Shown: piece by piece, positions 59,916-64,000 of the stretch
Numbering within the stretch: the stretch's first letter is position 1
Layout: each line of letters opens with the position of its first letter
Notes under the pieces: model-generated
Seen by the model: only the letters and a program-made list of their open reading frames with translations
Databases searched by the model: none
What the model was told of the DNA's origin: nothing
Source: Qiania dongpingensis
Lineage (GTDB): Bacteria; Bacillota; Clostridia; Lachnospirales; Lachnospiraceae
Direction of reading: 5' to 3'
Assembly (NCBI RefSeq): GCF_014337195.1
Contig: NZ_CP060634.1
Location: 868,001-932,000 of the forward strand
DNA length: 64,000 bases
Translations under genes and position numbers: made by a program

Positions 59916-60934
59916 AAAGTAACTCCTTTTTCACCAGCCTCTACCCGACCGATGACATAAGGCGCCTCGCCGGCTGCTTTTACCGCTTCCATGGTCTTTT
60001 CCACATCATCCTTGTCCACAGCCACGATCATGCCGATTCCCATATTAAATGTATTGTACATCATCTGTTCTTCGATGTCACCGTCCCTTGCAAGCATCTC
60101 AAAAATGGAAGGCACCGGATAGCTGTCTTTCTCGATCACCGCATGGGTGCCGTCCACCAGCATCCTGGGCACATTCTCATAAAACCCTCCGCCGGTGATA
60201 TGGCTGCAGGCCTTGATGACCGCACCGGATTCACGGATGGATTTCAGCGCTTTCACATAAATCTTTGTGGGAACCAAAAGAGCCTCTCCCAAAGTCGACC
60301 CCAAAGATTCGCAGTACGTGTTCAGACTCTCCCGGGACATGGAAAATACCTTGCGCACCAGAGAATATCCATTGCTGTGTATGCCGGAGGAAGCCATGCC
60401 AATAAGCACGTCGCCTGGCTTCAGGTCTTTTCCTGATATCAGATCCTTCTGGTCTACGATTCCCACAGAGAATCCGGCCAGGTCGTATTCATCCACCGGA
60501 TAAAAGCCGGGCATCTCTGCGGTCTCTCCGCCGATCAGCGCCGCTCCTGCCTGTCTGCATCCTTCCGCCACGCCGCCCACGATGGTAGCGATCTTTTCCG
60601 GTTCATTTTTACCACAGGCAATATAATCCAGGAAAAACAGCGGTTCGCCTCCCGCGCACGCAATGTCATTCACACACATAGCAACGCAATCGATCCCTAT
60701 CGTATCATGTTTATCCATGGCAAAGGCAAGCTTAAGCTTCGTTCCTACTCCGTCGGTACCGGATACCAGGGTCGGATGCTCCATGCTTTTGTAAGCGTCC
60801 ATGGAAAAAGCGCCGGAAAACCCGCCGATGCCGCCTAAGACCTCGGGGCGCATCGTCCTCTGGACATGTTTCTTCATCAGCTCCACAGCCTTATAACCGG
60901 CCTCAATATCCACACCTGCTTTTTTGTAATCCAT
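59909..60934 (-). CDS. purM: Phosphoribosylformylglycinamidine cyclo-ligase
   Basis: A 341-residue PurM, which closes the imidazole ring to give AIR. Signature segments [50 protein letters not shown] and [18 protein letters not shown] are present. Normal length. ATG at 60934 follows GGGAGGATAAGT. It follows purE by 17 bases and overlaps purN. Confidence 0.96.
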   Translation of the reverse strand: MDYKKAGVDIEAGYKAVELMKKHVQRTMRPEVLGGIGGFSGAFSMDAYKSMEHPTLVSGTDGVGTKLKLAFAMDKHDTIGIDCVAMCVNDIACAGGEPLFFLDYIACGKNEPEKIATIVGGVAEGCRQAGAALIGGETAEMPGFYPVDEYDLAGFSVGIVDQKDLISGKDLKPGDVLIGMASSGIHSNGYSLVRKVFSMSRESLNTYCESLGSTLGEALLVPTKIYVKALKSIRESGAVIKACSHITGGGFYENVPRMLVDGTHAVIEKDSYPVPSIFEMLARDGDIEEQMMYNTFNMGIGMIVAVDKDDVEKTMEAVKAAGEAPYVIGRVEAGEKGVTLC

Positions 60935-60951
60935 ACTTATCCTCCCGTACC

Positions 60952-61464
60952 CTATTTCTGTTTTAAATATTCTTTATGGCCGATCTCATGCAGCTTATCT
61001 GCTTTGGCAACCACTTGATCTTTAAGCTCCTCGGAATACTCCTTCAGGCGGCCGAGCAGCGCCTCATCGGAGGTGGCAAGAATTTTCGCCGCCAGAATGC
61101 CCGCGTTGGCCCCGCCGTTTATTGCTACAGTCGCCACGGGAATGCCGGAAGGCATCTGTACGATGGAATAAAGGGAATCCCGTCCGCCAAGGGATGTGGT
61201 ATGCATCGGAACACCGATGACGGGCATGGGGAAGATTGCCGCGCACATTCCAGGCAGGTGAGCCGCCATCCCAGCGCCTGCAATAATCACCTTAAACCCC
61301 TTTGTCTCAGCTGACTTCGCATATTCGAAAAACACATCCGGCTCCCTGTGGGCGGAAATGATCGTCATCTCGTAATCCACGCCAAGCTTGTCCAGAATAT
61401 CAGCCGCTTTGCTCATAACGGCCAGGTCAGAATCGCTTCCCATGATAATTCCTACTTTTGCCAT
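60952..61464 (-). CDS. purE: N5-carboxyaminoimidazole ribonucleotide mutase
   Basis: A 170-residue PurE that moves the carboxyl group of N5-CAIR to give CAIR (or carboxylates AIR in class II). The loop [33 protein letters not shown] with the catalytic His, [11 protein letters not shown] and [20 protein letters not shown] are intact. No purK is adjacent; the sequence alone does not fix class I or II. First gene of the purine operon. Confidence 0.95.
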   Translation of the reverse strand: MAKVGIIMGSDSDLAVMSKAADILDKLGVDYEMTIISAHREPDVFFEYAKSAETKGFKVIIAGAGMAAHLPGMCAAIFPMPVIGVPMHTTSLGGRDSLYSIVQMPSGIPVATVAINGGANAGILAAKILATSDEALLGRLKEYSEELKDQVVAKADKLHEIGHKEYLKQK

Positions 61465-61540
61465 GTTTTCTCTCCTCTTTTTCTACTGTTTGTTTGTGAC
61501 AATATATGATAATATTTTACAAAATCTCAACTTATTCATT

Positions 61541-61570
61541 CTAACATAAACCACACGGAATATACAAGAC
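61541..61570 (-). promoter_or_regulatory. Predicted promoter of the purEMND operon
   Basis: On the minus strand TTGTAT, an 18-base spacer and TAGAAT preceded by TGT (extended -10), about 90 bases before the purE ATG. No riboswitch or clear PurR box was seen in the gap. Confidence 0.5.
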
Positions 61571-61583
61571 TGCAAACTCAAAT

Positions 61584-63644
61584 TTAAAAAGGCTCATTGA
61601 GCATCTCCGTCCCCTTTAGTACGAACCTTCCGTCCAGGATGACCGGTGTCCTGCTGCCGTCCGCGCGCAGGACGGCGATCTCTCCCAGCTCATCGTAAGG
61701 GATCGTAATATCTGTATGGCAGTTGAAATACGCGTTCTGAGGATCTTCTTTTCTCTTCAGGGAACACGCGTTATCCCTTGCCACGATCTCTTTTCCGTCT
61801 GGATTATATACCTTCACATCCTCCGAATGGCTGTAGCAGGTGTCTCCAATGGCAAAATGAGGCCCCATCTTTTCTATGATCAAAATCTTCAGCCTGTCTA
61901 TGATCCCATACTTCTTTGCCATGGCGTATGCGGCTGTATTGGTTCCAATGGCAAACTCCCCCATGGGAAGGGCAGGATGGTTATAAAGAAGATTTTCCTC
62001 TACCAGGCTTCTGTTCTCCTCTTCTGTTTCATAATTAGAACAGGAATACTCCGTGGTCATTCCGTCCCGGAAATGGATCTCCAAATTTTTATACTCCACC
62101 TCGTTTATATAAATCTGAGATACGTGGAGCACCCCATAAGTCCCAGAAAGCCTGGGTGACGTAAAGACTTCTCCCAAAGGGATGTTCACATCGGCCAGGC
62201 AGTTTTCAAAGTTGCTCTCTTTCTCCCGGTCTATAAGGACATGGAGGGCGACTCGAAGGTCGGTCCGGTTTCCGTTCCTTCCCCTTATCTCCACAAACTC
62301 TCCCTCATCCAGCGCATCGATCAAAATCCCCTGAATCTCCTTGTACTGCTCATAGTCCAGCGTATTGATCCGGATGGTTTCTTTAAATATCTCTTCAAAA
62401 TCTCTCCCGATCTCGGGAACCGGCCAGGAAATAATCGTAAAGCTCCGTTCCTCTCCTTTGATATATTGATTTACGATCTCACTGGATTGGGAAGCCAGTT
62501 CTACAGAAAGACGTTTCTGTTTTTCATTCAGGGAAAACGCCTCCTGCTTATTCCGGTAGGAAAACGGTGTTTCCCCAAAAGTCTCCATCACTGCCGGGCC
62601 GGCGTAGACCGCCGCCAGCTCCTTGTATTCCTCATATGCCACCCGCATCACAGAAAGCTTCCGCTCCTTGTAAGCCTTGTCAAGGAAAAGAGCGCTGTCA
62701 AATCTGTGGTCATATTCATATTGTTTATTGGCATAAGCGCCATAATAACCGATTTTCAGATGCTGTCGTTTATTGGCGGCTCCCACCGCCGCACGGAATA
62801 GGACAGGAGACAGGCCCATTTTTTCAAACTGCTTCACCGCCTGCCTAACTACCCGTTCAAAACCGATACAATACCGAATCTCCACCGTCTTCTTTTTGGA
62901 AAGGTCGATCCCTGCAAGCTCAAACCCCCGGCGGTATCCTTCCGTATAGACTGCCGCCATTTTCTCAATGGTTTCCTCCGGCAGGCTGTTCAGAAATGCA
63001 GCTGTCCGCAGCTCGCTGTCTGAAATATATTCTCCGAACTGGTATAGGTACCTCAGATCGGAAAGCTCCCGATCCATGATGATCCTCACGGCGAAGTCCA
63101 GGGACGGATCGATCTGCTCCCGGATTCTCCTGACCACCGTCACATCACAATAATCGCTTACAAAATAATAGAGAGCTTCTTTCACCCCCAACAAAAACGT
63201 TTCTTCTGTCAATTCATTCGTTTCTTTGGACTCATATAAGTTATATATCTCAATAAACAATTCCAGGCACGGCGTCCATTCCTCCAGACGGTCTTCATAA
63301 ATATAGGCAATGCCCCCGCGAAGCTCCGATGAAAGAAAAGCAAACATCCGGCCTGCTTCCAGACCGAATTCTTTTACAGCATATGCCGGATTCGCATAGC
63401 TCGATTCATAGGCTTCCCCTAAAATATCCTCATAAAGGCAGCGGTTCCGTTCCCGCAGCACCTCCATGGAGGGGACAGTCTTTTCCCGCTTCTCCCGTTT
63501 AAGCGCCCTATAAACTTCATCCAGATAAAGCAGAAAACCCGCCTGCCTTTTAAAATATGCGGCAGTTGTTCCGCATTCCGCATAAATTTCCCGGATACGC
63601 CCCATTGACAATCCGTATCGTTCCAACAATATCGTATTCTCCAA
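61584..63644 (-). CDS. M29-type metallo-aminopeptidase
   Basis: About 686 residues. The C-terminal half matches leucyl aminopeptidases of family M29: VEIRGRNGNRTDLRVALHVL, TTEYSCSN, LPMGEFAIGTNTAAY (Glu ligand), IIEKMGPHFAIGDTCYSHSE (Glu, His, His) and DITIPYDELGEIAVL. The N-terminal 300 residues are a helical extension found in long clostridial relatives. I favour a TTG start at 63644 because GGGAG lies 9 bases upstream and it begins just after the stop of the membrane-protein gene. An ATG at 63713 would overlap that gene by 46 bases and has no ribosome site. Confidence 0.85.
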   Translation of the reverse strand: MENTILLERYGLSMGRIREIYAECGTTAAYFKRQAGFLLYLDEVYRALKREKREKTVPSMEVLRERNRCLYEDILGEAYESSYANPAYAVKEFGLEAGRMFAFLSSELRGGIAYIYEDRLEEWTPCLELFIEIYNLYESKETNELTEETFLLGVKEALYYFVSDYCDVTVVRRIREQIDPSLDFAVRIIMDRELSDLRYLYQFGEYISDSELRTAAFLNSLPEETIEKMAAVYTEGYRRGFELAGIDLSKKKTVEIRYCIGFERVVRQAVKQFEKMGLSPVLFRAAVGAANKRQHLKIGYYGAYANKQYEYDHRFDSALFLDKAYKERKLSVMRVAYEEYKELAAVYAGPAVMETFGETPFSYRNKQEAFSLNEKQKRLSVELASQSSEIVNQYIKGEERSFTIISWPVPEIGRDFEEIFKETIRINTLDYEQYKEIQGILIDALDEGEFVEIRGRNGNRTDLRVALHVLIDREKESNFENCLADVNIPLGEVFTSPRLSGTYGVLHVSQIYINEVEYKNLEIHFRDGMTTEYSCSNYETEEENRSLVEENLLYNHPALPMGEFAIGTNTAAYAMAKKYGIIDRLKILIIEKMGPHFAIGDTCYSHSEDVKVYNPDGKEIVARDNACSLKRKEDPQNAYFNCHTDITIPYDELGEIAVLRADGSRTPVILDGRFVLKGTEMLNEPF

Positions 63645-63667
63645 TCCCGTCAGCTCCCTGTTTCCTA

Positions 63668-63973
63668 TTAACGGCTGTATTTTCTTTGAATGAGATAGAT
63701 CCAGAGAAAACATACGACCAGGCCTGCGCCCAGCATGAGCATGGACCAGCCGCTGAAATCCACCATGGTCTGGAGGACGCCGTCTATTGCCTCCACCACG
63801 GCAAGCACAAATATCGGCACACTCATCTCTTTGCAATAAGCCGCCTTGTCCTCAGGCTTTATCTGTTCCTGAGCATTCTTTCCCAGGAAATCCATTTTCC
63901 CTCCGCGCACCTGTACTCCCATAAATAAAAATACAACTGCTATGATAAAGCTGAATGACGAGTTGATTGACAT
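63668..63973 (-). CDS. Small membrane protein (DUF3784-like)
   Basis: A 101-residue protein with two to three predicted transmembrane helices: SSFSFIIAVVFLFMGVQVRG, VPIFVLAVVEAIDGVLQTMV, GWSMLMLGAGLVVCFLWIYL. The middle loop PEDKAAYCKEM and the layout resemble the DUF3784 family of Firmicutes. ATG at 63973 follows GAGGAAAAAGAAA. The aminopeptidase gene follows 23 bases after its stop codon, so the two may be cotranscribed. Function unknown. Confidence 0.72.
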   Translation of the reverse strand: MSINSSFSFIIAVVFLFMGVQVRGGKMDFLGKNAQEQIKPEDKAAYCKEMSVPIFVLAVVEAIDGVLQTMVDFSGWSMLMLGAGLVVCFLWIYLIQRKYSR

Positions 63974-64000
63974 TTTCTTTTTCCTCTTTTCCTATAGTAT

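Noticed and set aside
61465..61583. Purine or ZTP riboswitch upstream of purE
   Set aside because: No conserved aptamer segments were found in this 119-base gap; only a promoter is seen.

Overview
The window reads as chromosomal DNA of a Gram-positive anaerobe of the class Clostridia, most likely family Lachnospiraceae. Support comes from strong GGAGG ribosome-binding sites, roughly 50% GC in the core genes, a cytosolic [FeFe]-hydrogenase operon, and a TrpR-like YerC, DUF1836, CvfB and acyl-ACP thioesterase set. The RNA (uracil-5)-methyltransferase tail is also a clostridial type. Most genes lie on the minus strand. Species cannot be named from the sequence.

Layout. 1-7.8 kb: a PAS-GAF-GGDEF-EAL protein cut by the left edge, a small DUF3795/helix-hairpin-helix/DUF3788/glyoxalase-like operon, repeat copy A, an alpha/beta hydrolase and a hybrid sensor kinase. 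8-12.4 kb: cspA with a structured leader, a SAP/DUF6434 protein, guaB, a GNAT enzyme and intact plus degraded DUF3795 genes. 12.8-19.5 kb: accessory DNA with an Ltp-type lipoprotein, a second lipoprotein, a broken DUF5655 gene, YjbR and DUF1810 proteins, and an AT-rich island (superfamily I helicase, DUF2290, HNH nuclease). 19.6-25.5 kb: two rRNA methyltransferases, a radical SAM protein, a cytidylate-kinase-like protein and a MATE transporter. 25.7-29.6 kb: a ZTP riboswitch followed by a NuoF/GltD-like flavoprotein and an [FeFe] hydrogenase. 30-37.6 kb: an esterase, a diguanylate cyclase, a TIM-barrel protein with a repeat-derived tail, an HPr-like protein, remains of a restriction/helicase locus, a second RlmD-type enzyme and small membrane proteins. 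37.7-51.6 kb: pcrA, an SPFH-pspA envelope-stress pair, DUF1836, yerC, PHP and HAD phosphatases, a 12-bp-repeat protein, repeat copy B, mutY, a YbaK-type deacylase, a holin-like toxin peptide, ridA, cvfB, an acyl-ACP thioesterase, repeat copy E and a HAD/flavodoxin pair. 51.7-64 kb: a CAT-like acetyltransferase, a racemase family protein, tRNA-Gln, a CDF transporter, truA, a ketopantoate-reductase-like gene, repeat copy C, the purE-purM-purN-purD operon, an M29-type aminopeptidase and a small membrane protein.

The main unexplained structure is a family of modular non-coding repeats, about 0.2-0.8 kb long, with five clear copies (A 3836-4631, D 32394-32560, B 45362-45943, E 50031-50244, C 57164-57893) and one terminal fragment (F 11055-11080). 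Copy B has about 63-bp terminal inverted repeats flanked by TA. Copies A and C carry compensatory changes in internal hairpins. Other copies have lost whole internal blocks. Element ends sit flush with stop codons of neighbouring genes, and copy D supplies the last ~45 codons of a protein. Other notable points are the ZTP riboswitch in front of the hydrogenase operon, the helicase/DUF2290/HNH island, an orphan tandem operator-promoter ahead of guaB, a 21-bp hairpin plus U-run in the cspA leader, and a palindrome found twice directly behind intrinsic terminators.
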